A stretch of DNA of 64,000 nucleotides. Origin: Abelmoschus esculentus. Its lineage: Eukaryota > Streptophyta > Magnoliopsida > Malvales > Malvaceae. The notes beneath the pieces were generated by a model, which worked only from the letters and a program-made list of their open reading frames with translations, searched no databases and was not told the origin of the DNA. How positions within the stretch are numbered: position 1 is the stretch's first letter; each line of letters opens with the position of its first letter. The translations under genes and the position numbers were made by a program. Below, piece by piece: positions 49,054 through 60,036 of the stretch. The DNA lies in the NCBI GenBank assembly GCA_035048815.1, contig JAUCBN010000047.1:11498001-11562000 (forward strand). Reading direction: 5' to 3'.

Positions 49054-49244
49054 GGAAAAATTATATCATGGGTCAGTCTCATCACGTATCTATGGGACTG
49101 ACCAATAAAAATTACTCATCTTTCCATGTCATATTTTTTTCATGTGATTTTTCACTTGAAAAATTAAAAAATAATGAGGTGGGTAATTTTTATTGGTTGG
49201 TCTTATAGATGATGTGGTGGGACTGACCCATAATATAATTTCTC
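49054..49244. mobile_element. Mutator-type MITE, copy 5
   Basis: A compact family member (191 bp): GGAAAAATTATATCATGGGT and GACTGACCAATAAAAATTAC at the left, with inverse pieces GTAATTTTTATTGGTTGGTC-like and GACTGACCCATAATATAATT at the right. The flanks GTACAGGAT (49045-49053) and GTACAGAAT (49245-49253) are a 9-bp target duplication with one mismatch. Confidence 0.75.
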
Positions 49245-50699
49245 GTACAGAATAATGTTTATATAATGATCACGGGTTGATAAAAATATCTTATCCAGGT
49301 GGCAAACTACTTGAGACCCGAGACCCGAATAGTAGATTTACTAATGTTAGATAATTACCGTATGTATAGATTTATTAATATTATATCGATTTAAACATGA
49401 TATTTAAATTTGATCTGAAACTCGAAATAAATTGAATCAAATTAAAATTGATTTGGTTTTTAGTTGAATCGATATAGATCCGATCCGATTTTCAACTAAA
49501 CTAATTAGACTTAACTATTTTTTGAGTGAACCGAATGAACCCGAAACGAAATCGTCCAAACCGAAAGTAACTTGAACATAACCTAACCCGAAATAAAGAA
49601 AATATATTAAAAGAAATAATAAAAGATTTGATGTGAATTTTCGCATAACTCACCAAAAGTCAAATATATTAGCTTTATAAAGTCATATTTGGGTTTAAAA
49701 AACTAATTTAGCTTGAAAATCGATTAAACATATCGATCTCTTATTGAAGTGATCTTGACTCGACTTGAAATCAACCGATCAAAAATACTCGAACACGAAA
49801 TTATCTAACCCGAAAATCAATTCAACCGATATATCCTGATCTAACCTGATACCCAACCTAAATTATTATAAACAAATTAAAATCAAACCGGATCATATAT
49901 GACCCAAACTAAACCAAAATTGAATATAATCAAAATCGAACTTATCCGAACCGAACCCAATCCTAACTTACCCATACAAATTTGCTAATGTAATGAGTAG
50001 TTTATTCTAAATCTTAACTTGCAATTTCAGAAAGAACAGCCCGGCGGTATCAATTATCATATGTTTAGATTTGCTAATGTATATATGATGATCATGAGTT
50101 AGGAAGAAAAATATGTTATGCATATAAATTTGCTAATGTAACAGGGGATAGTTTATTTCAAAATTTTAACTTGCACTTTCAAAAAGAACAGCTAGCCAGA
50201 TTGATTATGGTACGTAATAATAAATCTATAGGTGTTAGAACAGTCGTATCTCTTAAAATTTTTATTTTTTATATTTTATATATATTTTTATATTTTTTAT
50301 TGATAATCAAATTTTACATTCCTTAAATAATTATATATCGCAATAATAGTTTGTATCTCATAGCATAAAATTTTAAGTACATTCCTGATTATATTTGTAG
50401 TTTTTTTTTTTCATTAAAAAATGTATAGATTTTTTTCATCGTGTAAAAATATAACTTTTCACTAAAATGGGCTACATGATTTTGTTCATGGTTCAAAGAA
50501 AACACTTGTACCCAGGAACGAAGTCTTGTGTAATATGAAAGAGTTTTTGTTCTTTTAGTTTTTTTTATTGCGGTATAATTATATTTAAAAAATTTTTAAT
50601 TAAAATATTAATAAAATAAAATTTTTGTCCTTTTCAAAATTTAGATTTAAAAGTTTAATAGATTCTTACTCCTTCTAATGTTTAATTTTGACTCTCTCT
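49245..50699. other. AT-rich intergenic DNA
   Basis: Many GAACCGAA / CCCGAAA type phrases (49310-49980), like diverged hAT or foldback repeats. Three similar pieces around TTGCAATTTCAGAAAGAACA recur at about 48999, 50017 and 50169, a local repeat. No gene is supported. Confidence 0.35.
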
Positions 50700-51100
50700 G
50701 TGTCATGGGCCCATTACCCTCTTTTTAAAAGACATGTCATTTAAGAAGAGGGTAATGGCTTTGTCCCTGTGTCACGTGGTAGGCAGGGTAATGGCCCCGT
50801 AATAAAGTGGTATCGGAGCGATCCTTTAACTGCTCGATTTTACGTCGAGTGCCTATGAGAGGGGTAGGCAGAGTGAACAACCGTGACAAGAGGCCAATTA
50901 TAAAAGCGGAAGCTCGTGACAATGACGAGGGTGTCACGAGGTCGAGTGAGAGAGAATGTCATGCCTGAAAAGAAGTAAAGAACATTAATCCCACAGTGGA
51001 AAGAAAAAGAGAGGTCTTGATATATATATAAGGTAGCGCTGTTTATTTTATCAGATATGTCAAAAATAATAACCCGTGACACGTACCTATATTCATATAC
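50700..51100 (+). mobile_element. TRIM-like short retroelement remnant
   Basis: TGGTATCGGAGCG at 50809 is one base off the tRNA-iMet primer-binding site and follows an LTR-like segment (CCCATTACCCTCTTTTTAAA...GGTAATGGCCCCGTAATAAAG). A second LTR-like start, TGTCATGCCTGAAAAG, lies at 50958. The interior between is only about 150 bases and has no ORF. That is the layout of a terminal-repeat retrotransposon in miniature, but the repeats were not matched end to end. Confidence 0.35.
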
Positions 51101-51713
51101 TTAAAGCATCACTGTTGGATCCTCCGATCTTGAAAAAGCTTTTCGCGATTAAGTTTGGTTTATCCTGGTTGGTGAATAGTATAGTTAGCTCAGATTATAG
51201 ACTTATCTTGGAAAAGCTTTTGGCAATGAAGTTTGGTTTACCCTGATTCTCAGGGTGTACAATTTGGAGGCTGATAAATTAACTAAGGCAAGGATTAGAT
51301 GAGGTTCTCTTGTAAGAGGTATCTTTGTTGGAGTTTAAGTTTGATTTTCTGAACCTTTTGGTTGTTGGATATTTTTTTTCTTTTATAACTGTCGGATAAT
51401 ATAATTTTAATATATTGAAAGACATAAAATTTTTCTTAATAAGGCTATTATTTCTTATCAAAAGAATTATCGCTACATTACGCGATTTATGTTTCAAAGT
51501 TTTAAAAGCTTGTTTAGGACACCCTTGTTGATATTACTGCCGGCTTAATCAACCATTCAACACCATGTAATCTCTTGTTAAGTAGAAAATATATTATGGA
51601 TCATGTTGATCACGTTATCTGTAATTCATGCAATTAGATTCGTTTATCTTTAAGTAACTACCTGATAATCACACACTCACATATTATAAGTAAAAAAGAG
51701 ACTATAAATTCAA
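51101..51713. other. intergenic, no gene seen
   Basis: Contains a direct repeat of CTTTTCGCGATTAAGTTTGG / CTTTTGGCAATGAAGTTTGG about 75 bases apart. Otherwise featureless. Confidence 0.35.
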
Positions 51714-51722
51714 CTTTCATTT

Positions 51723-52800
51723 TTAGTTTAAAAAAGCGCGTCTCCGTGCGCCTAAGGCGCCGGGCGAGGGGAGGCGTGGAGGGAAACGTCTCCATCACCA
51801 GAAGCGAAGCGAGTTCTCAAAGGCGTCGAGAGGTACCGAAAAGCGAGCGCTTTTTAGAGGCGCTAGGCACGGTGCTTCTTGTGCCTTTGGGTTTTGAAAG
51901 ATAAATGACGAAACCTCACCGGTGGGGAAGTGAACAACAACAGTCATGGACAGAAAAAAAGAATATGAACTAGAGGAAGAAGATGAAACAATGGGAACCG
52001 GAGGAAGAAGACGAAACGATAGGAACCGGTGGAAAGAGAAAGTGGCAGCCACGTTTAAATTTTATATTTATTTTTATGTTATTAATATTTTTTTTATTAT
52101 TTTATGAGACCCACCGGTCATTAAATAAAGAGTTATTATTGATTTTTATTATTTTTTATCCACCAATCCATTAAATTAAAGAAAATTATTGGTATTCTTT
52201 TACTATATTTTTAAGATCCATTAATTCATTAAATCAAAAAAACACGTTTATAAATTGGTTTCCATAATAAAAGTTTTTTTTTTTTTGAACATACTAATTT
52301 TGGTATGTCAGCCAAAGGACTAAATTTTAAGTTGTTAGTGATTTTTTATTTGATTTTTATACATAAATTTATCATTTTATGTAATTATAAATCGAAGAAT
52401 AACTAAATTTTAATGAGTTTTTAAGTAAATATAAATATATTTTTATTTTATTTTTAAGTTATTAATTACTCTTTATAAAAATATTTTTATTTTATTTATT
52501 TTTATAATTAAATTATTATAAATAAATATATACTTATTACTCATGAATCAAATGAATATATTTTTTATATTCATATTATAAATATATTTATCAGTTATTT
52601 TCATCACTTAATTGCAAAAATATATTTTTTTTCTCATATTATTTTATTTATTTTTTATTTAATTCAAAATAAATAATATTTATAATATTTTAATATAAAA
52701 CGTCTCACCTACAGAAAGCTCTCGCCTTCGCCTAGCACCTAACGCTTCGGCTTTAAAGACCTTTAGCGCCTCAGGGCGTCTTACGCCTCTTAAAACTAAG
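51723..52800. mobile_element. nonautonomous DNA transposon with GC-rich subterminal repeats
   Basis: Ends TTAGTTTAAAAAAGCGCG and ACGCCTCTTAAAACTAAG are inverted. GC-rich subterminal stretches on both sides are packed with AGGCGC/GCGCCT motifs, in sharp contrast to the AT-rich centre. Flanks CTTTCATTT (51714-51722) and CTTCCATTT (52801-52809) form a 9-bp duplication with one mismatch, which fits a Mutator-like element. The ORFs at 51795 and 51983 are repeats, not transposase. Confidence 0.75.
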
Positions 52801-52809
52801 CTTCCATTT

Positions 52810-53654
52810 ATCACAAAGTGCTCCAAAGTTAGTGAACTAACCAAATTTTTATTTTATATTTTATCGATCTTTGTTTGTTGTCATAAGATGAATTTTTTTT
52901 TTATCACGTTCAAAATTTTTAAAAAAAATTATTTCATTTATAGATAAATAAATATTGTCATAAAATTAACAGAAGAAATATTTAATATCTAAACTTAAAT
53001 AATTAAAATAAATTTAAAAACAAAATTTAATGTTAATATATATAATTTATTTATTTTTATTTATGAGTCTTTTAGGGTTTAAATAATTCCCCTCCCTTCC
53101 TATTTTACAGTGCATATGGAAGAATGGTGTCCTATGAATGAATGGATTTTTTTTTATTAAAAGTAAGAATTAATTGATCTCCATTGTTAACCAAGACAAA
53201 AGTAAGAAACAAACTTGGAAAGAAGAAGAATGATATTTTCGATGTTTAATATTTTTTGATTGAGGTGTTAGTTTTATTTTAATATTTTATTAATTATTTA
53301 ATTCATGTTATTATGGTATTAGAAAGCTAAAATAACAAAAAAATAATATATAAAACGTTTTAAAATTTCAATAATCAAAATATATTAGAAAGAAAATTTC
53401 AATGTAAATTTAAGTAAACATTTAAATTTATAAAATTATGAAATTTTTAATGTTCAAAAATATTTAATTCGATTGATCCGGTTTGTTGATCGGTTAATTT
53501 GATCCTTAAAAATTTTAAATATAATTTTTAAAAACTTTCAAATTTAAAAATAAAAAATTGAGTATCTAGTACCAAATTTTATAAGTATCTAAATTTTATT
53601 CGGATAATTATGAGCTAAAGCTTGCCAAAATATTTTTTTTATTATTCTTATGGT
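52810..53654. other. AT-rich intergenic DNA
   Basis: No gene or clear repeat structure seen. Confidence 0.4.
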
Positions 53655-53815
53655 TTCAGAGTCTAACTCTGACTAATTCAGATCGACCCGCGTCGCACAC
53701 CTAGCTTTGGTGGATGGGTCTCCCAACAAAGTTTTTTGCGTACACAATATCTCGAACCTGAAACTTGCTTAACCGGAACCCAGCTACTTATCAGTTGAAC
53801 CGACCCTAATGGTAG
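53655..53815 (-). mobile_element. tRNA-derived SINE-like repeat, second family
   Basis: The minus strand reads GGGTCGGTTCAACTGATAAG (A-box-like) and, about 50 bases on, TTCAGGTTCGAGATATTGTG (B box GGTTCGAGA). It continues through ACTTTGTTGGGAGACCCATC to GTGTGCGACGCGGGTCGATC. A partial copy is at 2313-2375. Internal pol III boxes plus dispersal indicate a SINE. Confidence 0.55.
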
Positions 53816-54589
53816 CTTGCCAAAATATTTAATCCTAAAAAATTCGAATATTCGTATTTCAGATATTAAAAAAATCTGGAACCCAGTGAACACGTCGGAC
53901 GATGAGGGGAAAGTTTTCAGCTCCCAAATTTTTTTTCTTCATAGGTCAAGCAAGCTCTTTTAGATTAGTCATTTTTGACCGTCAGATTTGGTACTTTGAT
54001 TTTGAACCGTTAAATTCACAGTGCAATTATTTTTGTTTCCCTCACAGTTCACCCGTGCTTCGGTTTTTCCATTGCCAGAAGGAAAAAAGAAGAAAAACAT
54101 AGATTTTTCTTTGCGAGAAGAGAAAATACGTTAAAGGTTTGTAATTTACAACTTTGATATTTAAATTCCATTTGAATGAAATTGCGAGTAGATAGTTAAA
54201 TTAGGGATTTTCCCCTAAAGCTTAACTGAAAGCTTTCTCATTTGAGATTTGGTTTAGTTTTGTTTTTCTTATTTGGAATATTTTTGAATCTCGATTTGGT
54301 TAATTTGTATTCTACTGAATCAAAAATGTTGGTTATTATTGCTTCTAATTTTCTGTTGCTTTCAATTTCTAGTAGAATGTAAGAGAATTTTACGCAGAAA
54401 AAAATCCAACTTTTGAATGTCGAATTTTGAATCTGTGTTCCTCTCAAAAGCAATGCGTAGCCTTGAACCGGACGAGCTTACTTGCTTTTTAGAGCCTCTT
54501 TAGTTCAGGGTTCGGAAAAGATTTGGTTTTTGAATCTGGGTTTTGCGTTTTCTAGGTTTTGATATCCCATTTAACCCAAAACTCAAGCC
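53816..54589 (+). other. promoter and 5' UTR region of SRPRB
   Basis: No ORF of note. Purine-rich AGAAGGAAAAAAGAAGAAAA near 54077 and pyrimidine-rich stretches suggest a leader. A 5' UTR intron is possible, but its sites are not certain. Confidence 0.35.
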
Positions 54590-56856
54590 ATGGAAGGGTG
54601 GGATGAGAAATTAGAACAGTTGAAGGTTCAATTGGAGCCGTGGAAGAATCAAGCGAAGGATCAATTAGAGCAGTTGAAGAATCAAGTGGAGCCATGGAAG
54701 AATCAAGTGGAGCAGTGGTTGCATCCAGCTATTGTATATTTGAATGAAATACCCCCAATGCAACTCTATGCTGCTATTGCTGTCTTGCTCTTGACTACTC
54801 TCTTTCTATTCTCTAGTAAGTTCGCTTTGCATTATAAATAATTATCATGGTGTAGAACTGATGTTTATTAATGTTTCTTGAAGAATTAATCAGTAGTATA
54901 TTCCTCAGGTTTATGAATTTAAAAATTTGAAATGCCATCTCTTGATGTTTTGAAGTCAACAATTGATTGTTTAACGTACAATGCTTGTTAGATTTGGTTA
55001 GTTGCTCCATGCATAAGATTTAGGTTATCATCTTCATTAAAACCTACTTAGACTCTATAAAGATACAAGATGTTATCTTGAAGTGGGTTGCCACGTTTTT
55101 AATTTTATGGATTCCCATTGAGGAAAGATGTTAGTTTAAACCCTATTTGGTTGAAATGGCTTATGTTAACGATTTAGATGTCTCAGATTTTCTCTTGAGG
55201 CAGTTTCCTGATATAATCGGTTTCCTATTGAACTTTGATTTATATTTACTTTTTTCTTCTTTCTCTGTCTTGCAGTCCGGTTGTTCAGACGCACAAAATC
55301 AAATACCATTGTACTCACTGGTCTTAGTGGGAGTGGAAAAACTGTTCTTTACTATGTGGTATGTAGCCATTATTTGTGTTGTTGTTTTTGAAAGTCTTTC
55401 TGAATTACCAAATTCTTCTAGAGATTGTCCTGTTATGACAGCCAAATGTAAAATAATATTTGAAAGGCCTAGTTATGTGATGTTGTCATAACTTTCTTGA
55501 CATGATTATGGTGTCAGCTTCGTGATGGTTCCTCACATCAGGGTACTGTTACATCCATGGAACCAAATGAGGGGACTTTCGTGTTGAACTCTGAAAGTAA
55601 CAAGGTAATTCATTATTCATCTTAAGCTGCTTTTCTGAGGTTCAACTACTCTCTGTTTTACTACAAGGCATATGGGTTAAACCTCTTATTTCACTCTATT
55701 GTCGCCGATTGCGACTTTCGGATCATTGACATTGTCCAAAATCCCTTTTTTTAATACTATATATATTTTTAACAGAAGGGCAAAATCAAGCCTGTCCATC
55801 TTGTTGATGTTCCTGGGCATTCTCGTTTGCGGCCCAAACTGGATGACTACTTGCCTCAAGCTGCTGGCATTGTGTTTGTTGTGGATGCTGTGGAGTTCTT
55901 ACCAAATTGTTCTTCAGTTTCAGAGTAAGAACTCTGATAATGCACACACTACTAATGCAAGTCTCTTCCTTCCACTTTCTGATTGCCAAGAAGGATTTTA
56001 AATACAATATTTGCTTTTGTGCAACAGATATCTGTATGATATTTTGACCAGGGCCAGTGTGGTCAAGAAGAAAATTCCAGTTCTCATTTGTTGCAACAAA
56101 TCTGATAAAGTGACTGCACATACTAAGGAGTTCATCAGAAAGCAATTGGAAAAGGAAATGTATGGCATCAAGTTCATTTTTCTCTGCATGTTCTATGTTT
56201 CTGTAATTATTGCTTGTGTTGTCCCTGATTATCGTGAAACCCTAGCCGATACTTTCAATATATAGAAACTTGGGACATTCTACTTGCATAGACACATAAA
56301 AATATGCATCTCTCTAGAACTTGTAGTCTTTTGCATATTTCATTTAGGCTTAACTATAAAATAAGTGCCCAAACTATGTTTCTTTTTTGCACTATGTGCC
56401 TAAAGTATTTTTTGGACTGAAATATGTGCCTAAAGTTTCATTTTTTTGCTGAAATATGTGATTGAAGTTTCATTTTTGGGTTGTTTTAAAGTCAACTGAG
56501 GCACCTACTTTGGCCAAAAAAGAAAAAAATGAGACGCCTATTTCAGCCATACAAAACTTTAGGCACCTATTGCAAAAAAAAAAAGGCATAATTTGGGCAC
56601 TTATTTTATAGTTAAGCCTTTAATTTATTATTATATACTTAATTTGTTTGTTTTAACGTTTTCTAGTGAGAAACTGAGGGCATCAAGAAGTGCAATATCA
56701 GCAGCTGATATTTCCAATGACTTTACTCTGGGAGTTCCTGGAGAAGTATTTGCGTTCTCTCAGTGTAGAAATGTGGTTACCATTGTAGAAGCTTCTGGTC
56801 TGAAGGGTGAAATAGCAGAAGTAGAGCAGTTTATCAGGGAACGTGTAAAGCCATAA
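54590..56856 (+). CDS. SRPRB: signal recognition particle receptor subunit beta
   Basis: Six exons: 54590-54815, 55276-55358, 55518-55604, 55776-55924, 56028-56159, 56667-56856. All are GT-AG and join in frame to 288 residues. The protein is a membrane-anchored Ras/Arf-like GTPase that holds the SRP receptor alpha subunit at the ER, where ribosome-nascent chains dock. Residues 1-45 are an unusual repeat-rich segment (EPWKNQ twice, near 11-residue periodicity). A single membrane anchor, MQLYAAIAVLLLTTLFLFSS, lies at about 55-75. GTPase motifs are G1 GLSGSGKT (91-98), G3 DVPGH (143-147) and G4 NKSD (205-208). The C-terminus ends in an amphipathic EIAEVEQFIRERVKP helix. Intron 5 carries a MITE. 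All expected elements are present. Confidence 0.95.
56346..56619. mobile_element. MITE in SRPRB intron 5
   Basis: The left end AGGCTTAACTATAAAATAAG followed by TGCCCAAA is the exact inverse of TTTGGGCA and CTTATTTTATAGTTAAGCCT at the right, a 28-bp perfect terminal repeat. Further imperfect pairs (GTGCCTAAAGTTTC, ACTTTAGGCACC) lie inside. It is 274 bp, fully intronic, and leaves both splice sites intact. Confidence 0.88.
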
Positions 56857-57270
56857 AGGCTAAAAGCATTCTGATCTATTTTTCTGTAGAACCTTTTAAA
56901 GCTGGTTTGAGTATTTCCTATTGAACGCTGTAGGAGCTCTGGAAAACCATTGAATTTGTAAGAAACAGGAGAGGAAAACTTCGATTCAAACTTTTATATC
57001 GTTTGGCAACTTTCTTCTTCAGATAATGTTACCAGAAAATGATTTGATTCAGAGAATGTTACATCAGGCACTTCGGCTGTGTTAAGCTTTTGAGATTTTG
57101 GGTCTTATCGGTGCTCTTTTCCGAAACCGAGTCTGTTAAAACTGAAAATGCATATAGCTAATACAATTGCTAGCAAAGCAAAAATTAGAACAATTATCCA
57201 TGTATAGAGTTTAACGGAAATAGCATGGCAGGTGTAAGAATCATAATCCTGATAATGGAAATTTATCAGT

Positions 57271-58200
57271 TCACCAGTAATCCCTACAAGAACAAGTTCC
57301 ATCTTTAAAATGGTGGAACCGATTACGATCTCTTACGGTGATTTCACGTTCATAGATGATCGATATTAGTTTGGTATACGAATGACAGTCATTGCACATC
57401 CTGAGGTTTCTAGCTATTCTTATAGGAGTGCCCTGAGACGTATGGATGAGGGCAAATGCAATGGCTAGCTTCTGGCTATGTCCTTTCAATCTCTGTGTCT
57501 TCTCTTCTTCATCGACATCCAGCAATACCTGAGATGTTTCTGGGATATAACCTTCAAATTTCAACTGCCACTCCATCTGGTGAATCATCTCGTAGATGCT
57601 TTTGCATCGAGGATGTGACATATCTTGCGAGACAAACTTGTGGATTGTTCTTCCAACCTCGACCAAGCTGAATCCTGGCACCTGGTTTAAGCCTTTTCTA
57701 GCCATTTCAATCCGAATTTTAGCCACCTCTGTCCACTTTTCAGCTTGTGCATACATATTCGATAGTATCACATAGTCACCGGGATTTTGCGAGTTCAACT
57801 GGAATAGATGCTTAGCTGCAATCTCTCCAATTTCCAGGTTACAACGAACTCTACAAGCACTAAGAAGGCTTCTCCAGACCACATCATTGGGCTCGATAGG
57901 CATGCTGTTGATGAACACAAGAGCTTCATTGATCATCCCAGCTTTTCCCATAAGGTCTACCATGCAACCATAATGTTGAACCGTTGGTTCTATTCCATGC
58001 TCAGTTTTCATTCTATCAAAACACTCGAAACCCTCGTAAACAAGGCCAGCGTGACTGCAAGCACTTAATACGCCCACATAGACGACATCATCTGGTTCAA
58101 TGCCTTCTTCAAGCATCATTGAGTATATCCTTAGAGCTTCTTCACCATGTCCATGCATGGCAAACAAGGACACCGACAAAATGGTGTACTTCAAGCCTTT
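57271..58200 (-). pseudogene. C-terminal part of a PPR-DYW protein, 5'-truncated
   Basis: The minus-strand frame carries the last PPR repeats (AMHGHGEEALRIYSMMLEEG, ACSHAGLVYEGFECFDRM, GCMVDLMGKAGMINEAL), the E/E+ region (DYVILSNMYAQAEKWTEVA, VPGFSLVEVGRTIHKF) and a complete DYW domain ending CSCRDYW. These proteins edit C to U in organelle RNAs. Only about 310 of the usual 500-700 residues remain, and homology stops near 58200. The frame runs upstream to an ATG at 58275, but those codons (EIKRRRRTRDVNK) do not look like PPR and there is no organelle-targeting sequence. The deaminase HxE motif reads HSQ instead of HSE. The best resemblance is to the At1g31920 group. It could be a pseudogene or a short DYW protein. 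Confidence 0.75.
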
Positions 58201-58399
58201 GTTTACATCCCTTGTTCTTCTTCTCCTCTTGATTTCCGCATCCTCGACGACTACGACGAGTTCGGCAGCTGCCACCGGAATTGTTGGGTCACATGCAAAA
58301 TCTCATCGGATGAATCATGGAAGCTTTCGTGGCCCTAGGAAACACCTTCTCAACCCAGGAGCTGAGCATCCACTTCAGCTTCCCAAGTTGACTGTATAG
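58181..58399 (+). CDS. putative 72-residue secreted peptide precursor
   Basis: The ATG at 58181 opens MVYFKPLFTSLVLLLLLISA, a strong signal peptide. A Ser/Thr/Ala-rich stretch and a basic pro-region (SHAKSHRMNHGS) follow, then the tail FRGPRKHLLNPGAEHPLQ and PKLTV before the stop. The layout (signal peptide, variable middle, short Pro/His-rich C-terminus) is that of plant signalling-peptide precursors, but the tail fits no family I know (not CLE, CEP, IDA, PSK or PSY). An in-frame ATG at 58100 would put the signal peptide inside the protein, so 58181 is preferred. It overlaps the 5' edge of the antisense PPR fragment. A poly(A)-like region follows at 58440. Confidence 0.5.
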   Translation: MVYFKPLFTSLVLLLLLISASSTTTTSSAAATGIVGSHAKSHRMNHGSFRGPRKHLLNPGAEHPLQLPKLTV

Positions 58400-59837
58400 T
58401 TTACTATGTATAACATTGCTTATGTTCCCTTTCTTGTATGCCTTTTTATTATTATATGAATATGATGGTAATGGAATTCAATTCAAATCAGGAATTTAAA
58501 AAGCGTTTTTGGTTACGTCACGTTTATTGCGGTTACGGGTATAACGGTTATTACCGTGGTCGTTACGGTCGTGAATTTTTTTAAAACTCGCACAACTTAT
58601 GAAAATTTTTGAAATAATGGTACAATAACAATCTAATAACAGAAATAACGGACCATTATCCGTTAAATAGTGTTCGTTATCAATTGTTACCGATGTAAAT
58701 TTAAATTTCACTGTTATTTTTATTAATAACAGTTTCGGATAATGATGTTACCATTAAATAACAACCGTTATAACAATAACCTACACTGTTTTATAATCCA
58801 TGCATGGGATAACTTGGGAAGAACTCAAAGTAGGATTCTCACCAAGATCAAGTAAAAAAGAAACAGAGAGGGGGTTGAGAAATTGATTTCACCGTACCGC
58901 TGAAGTTACTTCTACCGGAACAAACCAATCCGACTTACCGGAGATTCATATGTCTATCTTTAAGATGATCAAATCTTTTAAGCTGTCTTCAGAAACGAAT
59001 CTAAAATTTTATATAAGAGTACAAACTATTAAGAATATATATATATAAAATACAGGACGATAAATTTACAAGAGTTTAATGAGTATAAAATTAAATTATA
59101 ATAAAAAATAAATATATATATAAAATATAAGAAAATTTAAATTTTTTTAAGATGAAACTGCACCCTAACACCATCCCAGACTGCCCTCTTTTTATTTATT
59201 TATTTATTAATAAAATAAATATATATTTGTATATAAAGCCCATTTTTTAATTTATGTCTATTATTACATAAAACCCAAAAACTATATATAGTCCAACATA
59301 AACGGCCCGATAGGCCTAGGATAATTAAATCTAACCCTAATTTGTATGTCATCTATGCGTAGACAAACCCACGAGTCTTTACCTGATTTAAATGATTTGG
59401 AATGGATTTTTTAGTATTAAAATTGAATTTTGGGTCGAATTTAAGGTTCAAAATATATGATTCAATGTGATTTGATATATTTTTTATATTTTTATATATT
59501 ATATTTAATAATTTTTATTATTCTTTTAGGATCGGATTGACTTTAATCAAATTTTTTATTAAATAAAGAAATCAGATCAAAGTGTTTTTATTATGTCGGG
59601 TTGAATTGGTTCGAAATAAGATATATTAAAAATTAGGAAAATTTGAGTATACTAGTTTAGTTTTTCAGTCAAGATCAGGGTGACAAAAAACAATCAACTT
59701 CATGCTATATACGATCCATTTATGACCCATATATAAATGTTAAAAAAATAATCATAAAACGTGATATAAGACTAGACGTACCATAAAGAATTAAATTGAA
59801 TTTTATAAAAAAGAATTAAATCAAATACTAATTTTTA
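58400..59837. other. intergenic, with TAACGG-type repeats
   Basis: 58500-58790 has repeated and inverted TAACGGTTATTAC / GTTATAACAATAACC phrases, probably a diverged MITE. The remainder is AT-rich with no gene. Confidence 0.4.
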
Positions 59838-59950
59838 ATTTAATCAACTCTTCAACATTATAAATAGATTTAGTGCAATTAAATGCCAACACAAATGAGC
59901 CTATTTTAATTATTGGAATAACCTATTAAATGTTTTAAAGTATCCAAAAA
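59838..59950 (+). promoter_or_regulatory. orphan copy of knottin promoter/leader (copy 1)
   Basis: AATCAACTCTTCAACATTAT leads to TATAAATAG (59859-59867). AGTGCAATTAAATGCCAACA and TTTTAATTATTGGAATAACC follow. It aligns with 62385-62500 and with the real promoter at 62918-63004, but no peptide gene follows. Confidence 0.6.
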
Positions 59951-60036
59951 TAAATAAATAAAAATGAAAGATTAAAAAAAATAAGTGTTGCATCATAGAT
60001 CAGATTTTTTTTATATAAAAAAATCTTTATAGGAAG

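Noticed and set aside
51795..52174. Ser-rich minus-strand and hydrophobic plus-strand ORFs in the GC-rich transposon
   Set aside because: They lie inside subterminal repeats and the AT-rich core of a nonautonomous element and show no transposase motif.
57105..57302. 65-codon minus-strand ORF with a hydrophobic segment downstream of the PPR gene
   Set aside because: It overlaps the end of the PPR frame and has no promoter or homology that I can see. A hydrophobic stretch is common in AT-rich DNA.
57456..58068. Plus-strand ORFs antisense to the PPR-DYW frame
   Set aside because: Shadow frames of a well-supported coding sequence, unlike the 58181 ORF, which extends beyond PPR homology and has a signal peptide.
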